64,000 nucleotides of DNA from assembly GCA_047974625.1 (NCBI GenBank), contig JBKECK010000114.1:1-64000 (forward strand), read 5' to 3'. This stretch comes from CADEDH01 sp047974625. Its GTDB lineage: Bacteria; Actinomycetota; Acidimicrobiia; Acidimicrobiales; SZUA-35. Positions 48,896 through 57,761 of this stretch are shown in pieces. The position numbers and the translations under genes were made by a program. Within the stretch, counting starts at the first letter, position 1. Every line of letters starts with the position of its first letter. Below the pieces are notes generated by a model. It did no database searches, was not told the DNA's origin, and saw nothing but the letters and a program-made list of their open reading frames with translations.

Positions 48896-49916
48896 GCGGT
48901 TGATGGTCGGCGATGGCGGATCCGATCCGGCTCAGACTGGTGGCCACCATGCGCTCGGTCCGTTCACCGTCGGTGCGGCGTTGGGCCAGGGCCAGCACGG
49001 CCATTCCCGGTAGCACCAGGCCGAGGCGGTACCGGGTGGCCGTGGCACCGTAACGCTCGACCAGGTCGGCCTCGGCCGCCCGCCGCACCTCGGGCCTCAG
49101 GCTGGTGGCCAACAGCCAGGCCACGTCGGCGACGCCGAACTGGATGGCCAACTGCTGCCAATCGAACAGCACCACCGGCCCCGAGGGGGCGAACACCAGG
49201 TTGTCGGCCCGGGGGTCGCCGTGGCACAGGGTGACGGGGCCGGCCTCGCTGAACCGTCGGGCCAGTTCGTCGGCGTCGGCGACCAGGGCGGCGAAGGCCG
49301 ACCTCGTCCCCTGCGGGAGGCGGTCGGCCCACCGCTCGTCGAGGGCCTTCAGCCCGGCCTCCAGGGTCTGACGACCGATCGAGGACGGCACCGACCGGCG
49401 CACGTCGATGCGGTCGAGTTCGGCCTGGCCCTGCCACTGGCGGTGGAGCCGGCCCAAGGCGTCGACCACGACCCCGGCGTCGTCAGCGTCCAGACCCTGG
49501 AGCTGGTCCACGGCCCGGTGGTCGGCCAGGTCCTCCAGGACGAAACTGGCGTCGTCGCCCCGGGCCTGGACCAGGTAGCAGCGCGGGTGACCCACCCGGG
49601 ACTGGCGCAGCAACCGCCGGTAGGCGAGCGCCTCCCGGCGATACGCCCCGTTGGCCCGGGCCGCGTCCCCGTTGGGTCCGGCCACCGGGGTCTTCACCAC
49701 CAGCGAGGCGGGGCCGAGTCCGGGTCGGGCCCACCGGAGCCCCACCCGCCAGACCCGGCTGAACACCCCGCGCCCACCCCCGGCGTCGGTGACGTCGACC
49801 ACCTCGTAGTCGCGTGGCTCCGCCTCCAGGCCGGCCAGCGCGGTGGCCACGAGGTTGGTGGCCACGGCGGCGTCGTCGGCGGGGGCGGTCGGGTGGGGCT
49901 CGGTCACGTCCGCCAT
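48870..49916 (-). CDS. Aminoglycoside-phosphotransferase-family kinase-like protein
   Basis: This 348-aa protein has the APH/choline kinase fold: SLVVKTPVAG with the ATP-binding Lys, SFVLEDLADHRA, the catalytic LCHGDPRADNL and the metal-binding LFDWQ. It would phosphorylate a small hydroxyl compound; resistance activity is not implied. It is transcribed against its neighbours and inserted between the BFN and MerR genes, where mycobacteria have none. The 26-base tail overlap with the BFN gene is unusual. Confidence 0.85.
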   Translation of the reverse strand: MADVTEPHPTAPADDAAVATNLVATALAGLEAEPRDYEVVDVTDAGGGRGVFSRVWRVGLRWARPGLGPASLVVKTPVAGPNGDAARANGAYRREALAYRRLLRQSRVGHPRCYLVQARGDDASFVLEDLADHRAVDQLQGLDADDAGVVVDALGRLHRQWQGQAELDRIDVRRSVPSSIGRQTLEAGLKALDERWADRLPQGTRSAFAALVADADELARRFSEAGPVTLCHGDPRADNLVFAPSGPVVLFDWQQLAIQFGVADVAWLLATSLRPEVRRAAEADLVERYGATATRYRLGLVLPGMAVLALAQRRTDGERTERMVATSLSRIGSAIADHQPLRAGSPRG

Positions 49917-50000
49917 CCTCGCGTCGGCCCGGGGTCCGGGGCCAGCACGTCTCGCATCCGGGCCGTCACCGACGGTCGTTGACTGGGGTTGGGGCCAGGG

Positions 50001-50057
50001 TTACGCTTCTTTCGGGTAAATCGCCATGGCGTAATTCCGGGTACGTGATTCGGAATT
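50001..50057. promoter_or_regulatory. Nested inverted repeats before the MerR gene
   Basis: TTACGC (50001-50006) pairs with GCGTAA (50029-50034), and AATTCCG (50033-50039) pairs with CGGAATT (50051-50057). They end 11 bases before the MerR start at 50069, where an autoregulatory site is expected. The segment is AT-richer than its surroundings. Confidence 0.4.
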
Positions 50058-50068
50058 GGGCGGGCGGG

Positions 50069-50719
50069 ATGTCCACCGCCGCACCAGATGGGCCCACGGA
50101 TGATGCTCATCTGAGCGATGGTGGCGTGTCGCGCCGGCCCCGATTCCGGATCGCGGATGCGCGTGATGGTTTGCGCCAGGCGAGCGCCTGGTGCCGCACC
50201 GAGGAGTGGACGGGCCGGATGGCAGTACAGGACAGTTTCTCCGGGAAACGCAGCGCCGAGATCGTGGGAATCACCTACCGGCAGCTCGACTACTGGGCAC
50301 GTACCGATCTGGTCCGGCCGTCCGTGGCCGACGCCCACGGGTCGGGTTCCCGGCGGCGCTATTCCTACCACGACCTCCTCAAACTGAAGGTCATCAAGAC
50401 CCTGCTCGACTCCGGCCTCCGCCTGGAAACCGTCCGCGAGGTGTTCGCCTACCTGCAGGACCAGCTGGGCGAGGACGTGACGTCGGCCAACCTCGTGGTC
50501 TGCGGCTCCCGCTCGGTGGTCACCCGCAGCGGTGCCGAGCTGATCGATCTGGTCCAGAAGGGTCAGGGCGTGTTGAACGTGCTGCCCCTGGCTGGGATCA
50601 AGAGCGAGGTGGACGCCAGCATCGTCGCCCTCCACCCCGGCGGTGCCACTGTGCCGCCCGTCCACCCGGCCGAAGGCCACGAGCCAGCCGTCGGGTCGGT
50701 CGACGCCGCCGTCAACTGA
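50069..50719 (+). CDS. MerR-family regulator (Rv1830-like)
   Basis: This 216-aa protein has a divergent MerR helix-turn-helix: SAEIVGITYRQLDYWARTDLV, then GSGSRRRYSYHDLLKLKVIK and LDSGLRLETVREVFAYL. The C-terminal part (LVQKGQGVLNVLPLAGIKSEVD) matches the pattern of the mycobacterial Rv1830 protein rather than metal-sensing MerRs. ATG 50069 gives a 50-residue N-terminal extension; an ATG at 50220 (MAVQDSFSGKRS) gives the family-typical length. Its position after gcvH, garA-like and BFN supports the assignment. Confidence 0.83.
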   Translation: MSTAAPDGPTDDAHLSDGGVSRRPRFRIADARDGLRQASAWCRTEEWTGRMAVQDSFSGKRSAEIVGITYRQLDYWARTDLVRPSVADAHGSGSRRRYSYHDLLKLKVIKTLLDSGLRLETVREVFAYLQDQLGEDVTSANLVVCGSRSVVTRSGAELIDLVQKGQGVLNVLPLAGIKSEVDASIVALHPGGATVPPVHPAEGHEPAVGSVDAAVN

Positions 50720-50750
50720 GACGCCCGGCCGGAAACCCAGCCGGAGCCGG

Positions 50751-52262
50751 TCACCCGACGTTGCCCAGATCGAGTGGAGGAGCGGGGGCGACGCCGTGGG
50801 CGTCCGGTCCGGTGCCGTTGTCGGCGGCCGGGTCGGTCAGGTCGATCAGGCGGGGGAACCACATGTGGGCCCGGTTCTTGCCTGCCGCCTTGGCCTCGTA
50901 GAGGGCCTCGTCGGCCCGGCGCAGGGTCTCGGTGATGGCCACGTCGGGTCGGTGGAGGGCCACCCCGGCACTGAGGGTGGTGGATCGCCCGCCCCGCGAC
51001 CAGCCGACCAGGATCCGGTCGGCCACGGCCAGGGGATCGGCGAAGGCCCGCCGGGCCACGACGAGGAACTCGTCACCCCCGAGGCGGGCCGAGGTATCGG
51101 AATCGCGCAGGCAGCGCTGGAGGTGGGCGGTCAGGGCGAGCAGGACGGCGTCGCCGGCGGCGTGACCGGCGGTGTCGTTGACTTCCTTGAAGCCGTCCAG
51201 GTCGAGCAGGATGACGGCGTCGCCGTCCTGGAGCGACTCGAGTAGGGCGTCGGCGTGCTTCCGGTTGCCGATGCCGGTCAGGGCGTCGCGGGTGGTGGCT
51301 CGCTCCAACTGGTCGATCACGAACAGGTGCTCGATGGCGATACCCACCTGGGTTCCGAACAGGCGGGCCAGGTCGAGGGTGAAGTCGGGGTCGTCGGTGA
51401 CCACTGGGTGCACCACCACTGCACCGGCCGGGGCGTCCGCCGTGGGTAGGGGGAGCACCAAGAGGTGTTGGTTGGGGCCACTGGGCACCAGGCGGGGCTG
51501 TTCCCCGCCGATGGCGTCGGTGACCAGAAGGGCCGTCTCGGTGGTCGGGACTTCGTTGCTGGCCGGCCCGACGGTCACGGGAATCAGCTCGCCCTGGGAG
51601 TTGCGCAACACGACGGTTGAGCGGGGCACGTCGAAGATCTCGACGGCGGCCACCGCCACCTCGTTGGCCGCCTCGGCGAGTGAGGTCGGCCGGGAGAACC
51701 GTCGTAGGACGTCCTCTAGCCGGGCCAACCGGTCGGTCCGGCTGGTGACCCGGTCCGTGGTCCGGACGCTGCGGTCGGTGAGGGCCGAGATCAGTTCGCC
51801 CAGCATCGCCGCGATGGGCACGGCCACCAGGGGGAGGGCCAGGCTGATCCGGAACTCCTCCCGGAGGTGGGCGGCCAACACCACCAGGACGACCAGCGGG
51901 CTGAAGAAGAACGCCGAACCCGGGGGCAGGACGAACCCGACGTAGGCCATGATCACCACCGCCGCGGCCCCGAGCCCGATCGCCGCATGGGAGGTGGCCG
52001 CGCTCGACCACAACACGATTGAGGCCAGCACCGCAGCCAGGGAGACGACCGCCGGAGCGAGACGCCACCACGGCCAATGCAGGCGGTTCCAATCGATCAG
52101 GGCCGCGCCCACCGCGGCCATCCCGATGGCGACGGCCAGGCCGACGATCGGAGCCCCCGACGGCTCGGTGGCCGCCCGGGTGGAGGCGTCGAGAACGCCG
52201 AGCACAGCCATGACCAGCAGCAGGCCGGCCGCCGCCACTCGGTATCGCTGTCGCCAAAGCAC
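50751..52262 (-). CDS. Membrane-bound diguanylate cyclase (GGDEF)
   Basis: This 503-aa protein has an N-terminal membrane region of about six helices (AAAGLLLVMAVLGVL, IVGLAVAIGMAAVGAAL and others), a GAF-like region in the middle (about 190-330) and a C-terminal GGDEF domain. The active site RLGGDEF is intact, and the product-inhibition site RDSD lies five residues before GGDEF, as in active cyclases. No EAL domain is present. It would make cyclic di-GMP in response to an unknown signal. Start is GTG 52262. Confidence 0.9.
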   Translation of the reverse strand: MLWRQRYRVAAAGLLLVMAVLGVLDASTRAATEPSGAPIVGLAVAIGMAAVGAALIDWNRLHWPWWRLAPAVVSLAAVLASIVLWSSAATSHAAIGLGAAAVVIMAYVGFVLPPGSAFFFSPLVVLVVLAAHLREEFRISLALPLVAVPIAAMLGELISALTDRSVRTTDRVTSRTDRLARLEDVLRRFSRPTSLAEAANEVAVAAVEIFDVPRSTVVLRNSQGELIPVTVGPASNEVPTTETALLVTDAIGGEQPRLVPSGPNQHLLVLPLPTADAPAGAVVVHPVVTDDPDFTLDLARLFGTQVGIAIEHLFVIDQLERATTRDALTGIGNRKHADALLESLQDGDAVILLDLDGFKEVNDTAGHAAGDAVLLALTAHLQRCLRDSDTSARLGGDEFLVVARRAFADPLAVADRILVGWSRGGRSTTLSAGVALHRPDVAITETLRRADEALYEAKAAGKNRAHMWFPRLIDLTDPAADNGTGPDAHGVAPAPPLDLGNVG

Positions 52263-52591
52263 TCCGTGCTACCCCTCGGAAGTCCGTGCCCGTCGCCGGG
52301 TCTCGTGTGGGTCCTCGGTGATGGTTCGCCAACCGGGCCAGGGTCCTACGTTGCGCTGATCCGTAGCAACATCCCTGGTGGCTGGTGCGGTCGGATCGTC
52401 ATCGTGGGGTCTGGCTGACCACCTGGCGTGTCAGAGACAATACCCTAAGTGGTCCCTGTCGCGCGGGATGGCTCGCTAGGCGACCCCACCCGGGGTGTGT
52501 AAGCGGTCTCACCCGGTGGTATCGCGGGCCGAGGCCTCATGGTTGTTGTTGGCTCTTCGGCCGAGGCCTCATCGCGGCGACCCGGAGACTT
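52263..52591. other. Intergenic region with a copy of the 32-bp hairpin repeat
   Basis: This 329-base gap lies between two minus-strand genes. At 52526-52575 are one and a half copies of the repeat found at 5629-5711 (core TTCGGCCGAGGCCTCATCG at 52556), 17 bases downstream of the phosphatase stop. The rest should hold the promoter of the GGDEF gene, but I cannot name a clear box. ACCCC-ACCC-GGGGT near 52484-52497 is a short hairpin. No gene is seen. Confidence 0.5.
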
Positions 52592-53284
52592 TCAGGGGAG
52601 CTGGTGGTCCGCGGTCAGGGGGCCGACGTGGCCGGCGTCGTTGAACGACCGGATCACCCAGCCGCCGGGCCCGCTGACCAGGTGGCTGAGGGCCGTGTGA
52701 CGGGAGCCGTTGAACACGAACGGCGAGGTCCCCGCCACCTGGCTGAGGATGGAGCCGATCACGCCACCGTGGCAGACCACAGCCACCAGTTCGTCGGGGT
52801 GGCGGGCCACGATCCGACCCAGGGCCCCTACGGTTCGGAGCTGGACCTCGGCGTTGGTCTCCGCCCCCGGGATCACCCCCCAGTCGCCCACCGACCGCAT
52901 CCGGGCCACCAGCGGGTCACCTTCGGCCACCAGCTGGCGTAGGCGGCCACCCTCGGCCTCGCCCAACCGGACCTCGGCCAGGTCCGGTTCCACCACCGCG
53001 CTCAGGCGGAGCCGTTCGGCCAGCGGGGCCGCCGTCTGGCCGGTCCGGGTCAGGTTTGACACATAGATGGCACTGATCGCCTCACCGCCGAGTCGTTCGG
53101 CCAGGGATCGGGCCTGATGGTGGCCGAGCTCGGTGAGTGGGGGGTCCCCCCGGCCGTCGACCAGGGCGAACGGGCGCTCGGGTGTGAACGGCTGGGACTG
53201 GCCGTGACGGATCAGCACGATCTGGGTCGCCCCCGGTTCGGGCTGGTAGATGCGCTGGGGAAAGGATCTCGATTCGGCGCTCAT
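52592..53284 (-). CDS. Histidine phosphatase superfamily protein (PhoE/GpmB-like)
   Basis: This 230-aa protein has the RHG motif IVLIRHGQSQPF, the second Arg in SNLTRTGQTA and the late His in VAVVCHGGVIGSIL, all required for phosphohistidine catalysis. It opens LTELGHHQARSLAERLG, typical of broad phosphatases rather than glycolytic mutases. The ATG at 53284 has no clear ribosome site; a TAGGTT box lies nine bases before it. The substrate is unknown. It is divergent from the prolyl oligopeptidase gene. Confidence 0.87.
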   Translation of the reverse strand: MSAESRSFPQRIYQPEPGATQIVLIRHGQSQPFTPERPFALVDGRGDPPLTELGHHQARSLAERLGGEAISAIYVSNLTRTGQTAAPLAERLRLSAVVEPDLAEVRLGEAEGGRLRQLVAEGDPLVARMRSVGDWGVIPGAETNAEVQLRTVGALGRIVARHPDELVAVVCHGGVIGSILSQVAGTSPFVFNGSRHTALSHLVSGPGGWVIRSFNDAGHVGPLTADHQLP

Positions 53285-53391
53285 GGCGCCGCCAACCTAC
53301 CGTCCGGGCCGGACTGGCCTCAATCCGGCCCCGCCGGCGTGCTCGGTGTGAAGGAGGGCCACCCCGGCGGGCTCGTTGTCGCCTCGGGCCG

Positions 53392-53403
53392 TAGGCTGCG
53401 GCG
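53392..53403 (+). promoter_or_regulatory. Leaderless -10 box for the oligopeptidase gene
   Basis: TAGGCT (53392-53397), six bases, then ATG at 53404. It is identical in hexamer and spacing to those at 13715 and 17742. Confidence 0.55.
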
Positions 53404-55602
53404 ATGACCCAAGCCGACAAACCCGTCCGGCCGGTCCCGGCGGCTCCGGTCGCGGCCCGCCGTCCGACCACCCGCACCCTGTGGGGCGACGTCGTGGACG
53501 ACGATCTCGCCTGGCTGCGCCATGCCGACGACCCCGCCGTGGTGGCCCACCTCGAAGCCGAGAACGCCTACGCCGAGGCCGTCCTCGCCCCGGGCGACGA
53601 GCTCGAAGCGGCCGTGTTCGAGGAGATCCGGTCACGGATCCAGGAGACCGATCTCTCGGTCCCGGTGGTGGACGGCCCCTGGGCCTACTACACCCGCACC
53701 GTCGAGGGTCTGGCCTACCCGATCCACTGCCGACGCCCCACCCCGTCCGCCGGTGACGGGGGCACCGGCGTCGATGATCCGGCCGGTGACGGGGGCACCG
53801 GCGTCGATGATCTCGCCGGTGACGGGGGCACCGGCGTCGATGATCTCGCCGGTGACCGGACCGGTGAGGTCGTCCTGCTGGACGAGAACGTCGAGGCCGG
53901 GGCGTCGGAGTTCTTCGACGTCGGCCCGTTCGACGTGTCCCCTGACCACCGCCGGCTGTACTGGGGGGCCGACCACACCGGTGACGAGCGCTACCGGGCC
54001 ACCATCCGCGACCTCCACACCGGTGACGAGCTCGACGACGTTCTCGAGGACGTGTCGACTTCGTCGGCCTGGGCCATCGACGGGGTGACCCTGTTCTATG
54101 TGCGCCCCGACGCCGCCAACCGGCCGTACCAGGTGTGGCGGCACACGGTGGGCACCGGCCAGACCGAGGACGTCCTGGTGTTCGAGGAGCTCGACGAGCG
54201 CTTCTTCGTCGGGGTCGGCCTCGAGCGGGACCGCTCGTTCATCCAGATCGGGGTGGGGTCGAAGATTACCGATGAGGTGTGGGTCATCCCCGCCGACCGT
54301 CCCGCCGAGGCTCCCCGGGTGCTCGCCGTCCGGCGGACCGGGGTGGAGTACGGGGTCGCCCACCACGGCAACCGGTTCGTGATCGTCACCAACGAACGCT
54401 CGGAGAATTTCTCGGTGGTCACCATGGCCGACGACATGAGCGGCCACGAGCACTGGACCGATCTGGAGATCGCCCCCGACCCGTCGGACGGTGACGAGCC
54501 GGTGATGGTCATGGACGCCGACCCCTTCGATGATCACCTTGTCCTGTTCGAGCGGGCCGGGGGCACCACCCGCATCCGGGTCCGGTGGTGGGCCGATGGC
54601 TCGGTGGTCACCATCGACCAGCCCGAGGCCGCCTCCACCGTGTGGCCCGGCGCCAACCCCGACCCCGCCGCCACCACCCTTCGGTACGGCTACACCTCGA
54701 TGGTGTCCCCGCCGTCGGTGCGGTCGATTGATCTGATCACCATGACCCACACGGTGCTGAAGCAGCAGGAGGTCCTCGGGGGCTTCGACCCGGAGGACTA
54801 CCTCACCGAGCGCTGGTGGGCCGAGGCCGATGACGGGACCCGCGTCCCGGTCACCGTCGTCGCCCGGCGCGACCGGCCCGCCGGTCCCGGCCCGGTGCTC
54901 CTCAACGTCTACGGCGCCTACGAGGCGTCGATGGATCCGGGCTTCTCGGTGGCCCGACTGTCCCTGCTGGAACGGGGGTTCCTGGTGGCGACCGGCCATG
55001 TGCGGGGGGGTGGCGAGCTGGGCCGCCGCTGGTACCTCGACGGCAAGCTCGAGCACAAGGCCAACACCTTCGACGATGTGGTCACCGTGGCTGAGCACCT
55101 CATCGGTCGGGGGGTCACCACCCCCGACCGGCTGGTTCTGCGGGGCGGCTCGGCCGGTGGTCTGGCCGTCGGCGCGGCTATGAACCTGCGGCCCGATCTC
55201 TTCGCCTCCGTGGTGGCCCAGGTGCCCTTCGTCGACGTGGTCAACACCATGGCCGACACCGACCTCCCCCTGACGATCACCGAGTGGGAGGAATGGGGAG
55301 ACCCGGTAGCCGCCGAGGACGCCTACCGGACGATCGTCGCCTACGCCCCCTACGAGAACGTGCGTCCCGCCCCCTACCCGTCGGTGTTGGCCACCGCCGG
55401 GCTCCACGACACCCGGGTGGGATTTTGGGAGCCGGCCAAGTGGGTCCAGCGCTTGCGGGAGGCGTCCACCAGCGGCCGCCCGATCCTGTTGCTTACCGAG
55501 CTCGAGGCTGGTCACGGCGGTCCGTCGGGTCGATACGACGCCTGGCACGAGGAGGCGAAAATCTTGAGCTACGTTCTCAGGTCCGCCGGGCGAATGGCGT
55601 AA
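53404..55602 (+). CDS. Prolyl oligopeptidase family serine peptidase (oligopeptidase B-like)
   Basis: This 732-aa protein has an N-terminal propeller and a C-terminal alpha/beta hydrolase domain. The catalytic Ser is in RGGSAGG (about residue 583) and the His in LEAGHGGPSGRYD near the end. LNVYGAYEASMDPGFS and HVRGGGELGRRW are typical of oligopeptidase B. It cuts short peptides in the cytoplasm. In the first propeller blade, after YPIHCRRP, a 33-bp repeat adds three GDGGTGVDDLA units; homologues run directly into VLLDEN. Confidence 0.9.
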   Translation: MTQADKPVRPVPAAPVAARRPTTRTLWGDVVDDDLAWLRHADDPAVVAHLEAENAYAEAVLAPGDELEAAVFEEIRSRIQETDLSVPVVDGPWAYYTRTVEGLAYPIHCRRPTPSAGDGGTGVDDPAGDGGTGVDDLAGDGGTGVDDLAGDRTGEVVLLDENVEAGASEFFDVGPFDVSPDHRRLYWGADHTGDERYRATIRDLHTGDELDDVLEDVSTSSAWAIDGVTLFYVRPDAANRPYQVWRHTVGTGQTEDVLVFEELDERFFVGVGLERDRSFIQIGVGSKITDEVWVIPADRPAEAPRVLAVRRTGVEYGVAHHGNRFVIVTNERSENFSVVTMADDMSGHEHWTDLEIAPDPSDGDEPVMVMDADPFDDHLVLFERAGGTTRIRVRWWADGSVVTIDQPEAASTVWPGANPDPAATTLRYGYTSMVSPPSVRSIDLITMTHTVLKQQEVLGGFDPEDYLTERWWAEADDGTRVPVTVVARRDRPAGPGPVLLNVYGAYEASMDPGFSVARLSLLERGFLVATGHVRGGGELGRRWYLDGKLEHKANTFDDVVTVAEHLIGRGVTTPDRLVLRGGSAGGLAVGAAMNLRPDLFASVVAQVPFVDVVNTMADTDLPLTITEWEEWGDPVAAEDAYRTIVAYAPYENVRPAPYPSVLATAGLHDTRVGFWEPAKWVQRLREASTSGRPILLLTELEAGHGGPSGRYDAWHEEAKILSYVLRSAGRMA
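53752..53850 (+). repeat. In-frame 33-bp tandem repeat in the oligopeptidase gene
   Basis: Three units (53752, 53785, 53818) beginning GGTGACGGGGGCACCGGCG encode GDGGTGVDDPA or GDGGTGVDDLA. The copies are almost identical, which suggests recent expansion. Confidence 0.9.
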
Positions 55603-55958
55603 GCTGGTTGTCGACGAAGCTGCATAACGACTCTCCCGTCGAGTCCCCCCAAGACCGCCCGGGAGATGGAATGCCGGTCACGGCCGGCCCGTCCCGACCG
55701 TGACTCCCCAGATGCTCACGGCCCCAGGTCCACCCCGACCCACGTCCGTGGCCTCCCGGGTCAGCTCGACCCGGCGAGTCAACTGGCGGGCATCGGCGCC
55801 CGCCGAGCAGTAAGGACATCGTCGATTACCGACGTCAGAACCGACATGGGTATCCCGCCGCCGCATCTCCACAGAACCCCCCGCTCGTTGCGCTCCGGCG
55901 CGGTCGTGCAGGGAGAACCAATGGCACGACACCGTGCCAACCGGAGGTGTAGGGTCCC
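55603..55958. other. Long non-coding leader before the ARC gene
   Basis: This 356-base gap holds no gene I can support; small open frames on both strands lack family likeness. GGAGGT at about 55942-55947 is the likely ribosome site of ARC. The promoter of the proteasome locus probably lies here, but I cannot place it. Confidence 0.4.
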
Positions 55959-57743
55959 ATGGAACGCCGAGGAGGTAGGGCCGTCAACGATCCCGAGTAC
56001 GAAAATCGGCTGACCGCTTACGAAAGCGGGATGGCCGAGTTGCAGGAGCAGCTCAAGACGATGGAGGAGGAAGTCATCACTCTCCGTCGTCGCCTTCAGG
56101 ACGCCCCGAAACGGGTGCGGACGCTGGAGGAACGGCTCCTCGACACCAAGGGCCAACTGGCCCAAGCTGTCAGCCAGAACGAGAAGCTGACATACACGCT
56201 GCGTGAGGCCCGCGAGCATATCGCCGCCCTCCGTGAGGAAGTCGACAAGCTGACCCAGCCGCCGAGCGCCTACGGAACCCTTCTGGGCATGAACTCGGAT
56301 GGATCAGTCGACGTATTTTCGAGTGGCCGCAAGATGCGGGTGGAAGCCCATCCCGCCATCGAGGTGGATGAACTGGTCCGTGGGGCCGAGGTCGTCCTCA
56401 ACGAGTCACTCAATGTGGTCAAGGTCCGCCCGCCCGAGCATTCCGGCGAGGTGGTCACGGTCAAGGAGATGCTCGAGGACGGCGTCCGCGCCGTCATCGT
56501 GGGCCGGGCCGACGAGGAACGGGTGGTCGACATGGCCGAACACCTGATCGGCGTCGGCGTTCGCGCCGGCGATTCGATGCTCCTCGATAGCCGTTCGTCG
56601 GTCCTGGTTGAGCGGCTACCCAAGGCCGAGGTGGAGGACCTCGTACTGGAAGAGGTTCCCGACGTCAGCTACGCCGACATCGGCGGCCTCGACGATCAGA
56701 TCGAGACCATCGTCGACGCGGTCGAGCTCCCGTTCCTCCACGCCGAGCTGTTCGCCGAGCACGAGCTGCCCGCGCCCAAGGGGATCCTGCTGTACGGCCC
56801 GCCGGGCTGTGGCAAGACCCTCATCGCCAAGGCGGTGGCCAACTCCTTGGCCAAGAAGGTGAGCGAGATGTCGGGCGACGACGTCTCGCGGAGCTTCTTC
56901 CTCAACATCAAGGGTCCCGAACTGCTGAACAAGTACGTCGGCGAGACCGAGCGGCAGATCCGCCTGATCTTCCAACGGGCCCGGGAGAAGTCCGAGGAAG
57001 GCTGGCCGGTCATCATCTTCTTCGACGAGATGGAGTCACTGTTCCGGACCCGTGGGTCGGGGATCAGCTCCGACATCGAATCGACGATCGTGCCGCAGTT
57101 GCTAGCCGAGATCGACGGCGTCGAGACGCTGAAGAACGTGATCGTCATCGGGGCCTCCAACCGAGAGGACCTGATCGATCCCGCCATCCTGCGTCCCGGC
57201 CGCCTGGACGTCAAGATCAAGATCGAGCGGCCGGACGAGATGGCCGCCCGAGCCATCTTCGCCAACTATCTGACCTCCGACATCCCCATCGGCCAGTCCG
57301 AGGTGGACGCCCACGGTTCGTTGGATCAGGCCATCACGGCCATGATCGAACAGGCCGCGGCGTACATGTACCGGACCGACGACGACACGAGGTTCCTGGA
57401 GGTCACCTACCAGAACGGTGACAAGGAGATCCTGTACTTCAAGGACTTCTCCTCCGGCGCCATGATCGAGAACATCGTGCGACGGGCCAAGAAGCTGGCC
57501 ATCAAGCGGTTCCTCGACGAAGGCGTCAAGGGGATCGTGACTGACGACCTGCTGGTCTCGGTCACCCAGGAGTACAAGGAGCACGAGGACCTCCCGAACA
57601 CCACCAATCCCGACGATTGGGCCAAGATCTCCGGCAAGAAGGGCGAGCGCATCGTCTACGTCCGGACCCTGGTCGGCCCGACCGGCGAGGACAAGACGGG
57701 GGGCCGGGCGATCGAACAGGTCGCCACCGGCCAGTACCTGTGA
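55959..57743 (+). CDS. arc: Proteasome-associated ATPase (ARC/Mpa)
   Basis: This 594-aa AAA ATPase has an N-terminal coiled coil (about residues 15-100) that binds Pup, two OB-type domains (to about 230) and an AAA module with Walker A GPPGCGKT, Walker B IIFFDEME and an arginine-finger region (LRPGRLD). The C-terminus ends GQYL, with the penultimate Tyr that docks into the 20S core. It unfolds pupylated proteins and feeds them to PrcAB. It is the first gene of the Pup-proteasome locus, followed after 18 bases by dop. Confidence 0.95.
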   Translation: MERRGGRAVNDPEYENRLTAYESGMAELQEQLKTMEEEVITLRRRLQDAPKRVRTLEERLLDTKGQLAQAVSQNEKLTYTLREAREHIAALREEVDKLTQPPSAYGTLLGMNSDGSVDVFSSGRKMRVEAHPAIEVDELVRGAEVVLNESLNVVKVRPPEHSGEVVTVKEMLEDGVRAVIVGRADEERVVDMAEHLIGVGVRAGDSMLLDSRSSVLVERLPKAEVEDLVLEEVPDVSYADIGGLDDQIETIVDAVELPFLHAELFAEHELPAPKGILLYGPPGCGKTLIAKAVANSLAKKVSEMSGDDVSRSFFLNIKGPELLNKYVGETERQIRLIFQRAREKSEEGWPVIIFFDEMESLFRTRGSGISSDIESTIVPQLLAEIDGVETLKNVIVIGASNREDLIDPAILRPGRLDVKIKIERPDEMAARAIFANYLTSDIPIGQSEVDAHGSLDQAITAMIEQAAAYMYRTDDDTRFLEVTYQNGDKEILYFKDFSSGAMIENIVRRAKKLAIKRFLDEGVKGIVTDDLLVSVTQEYKEHEDLPNTTNPDDWAKISGKKGERIVYVRTLVGPTGEDKTGGRAIEQVATGQYL

Positions 57744-57761
57744 TCGATCGGTGAAACCACC

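Noticed and set aside
53632..55548. Long minus-strand open frame of 638 codons
   Set aside because: It is antisense to the oligopeptidase gene, Gly/Val/His-rich and without family motifs; high GC keeps such frames open.
55678..55932. Small minus-strand gene with a CxxC motif before arc
   Set aside because: No promoter or ribosome site and no recognisable fold; the CPYC pair is isolated.
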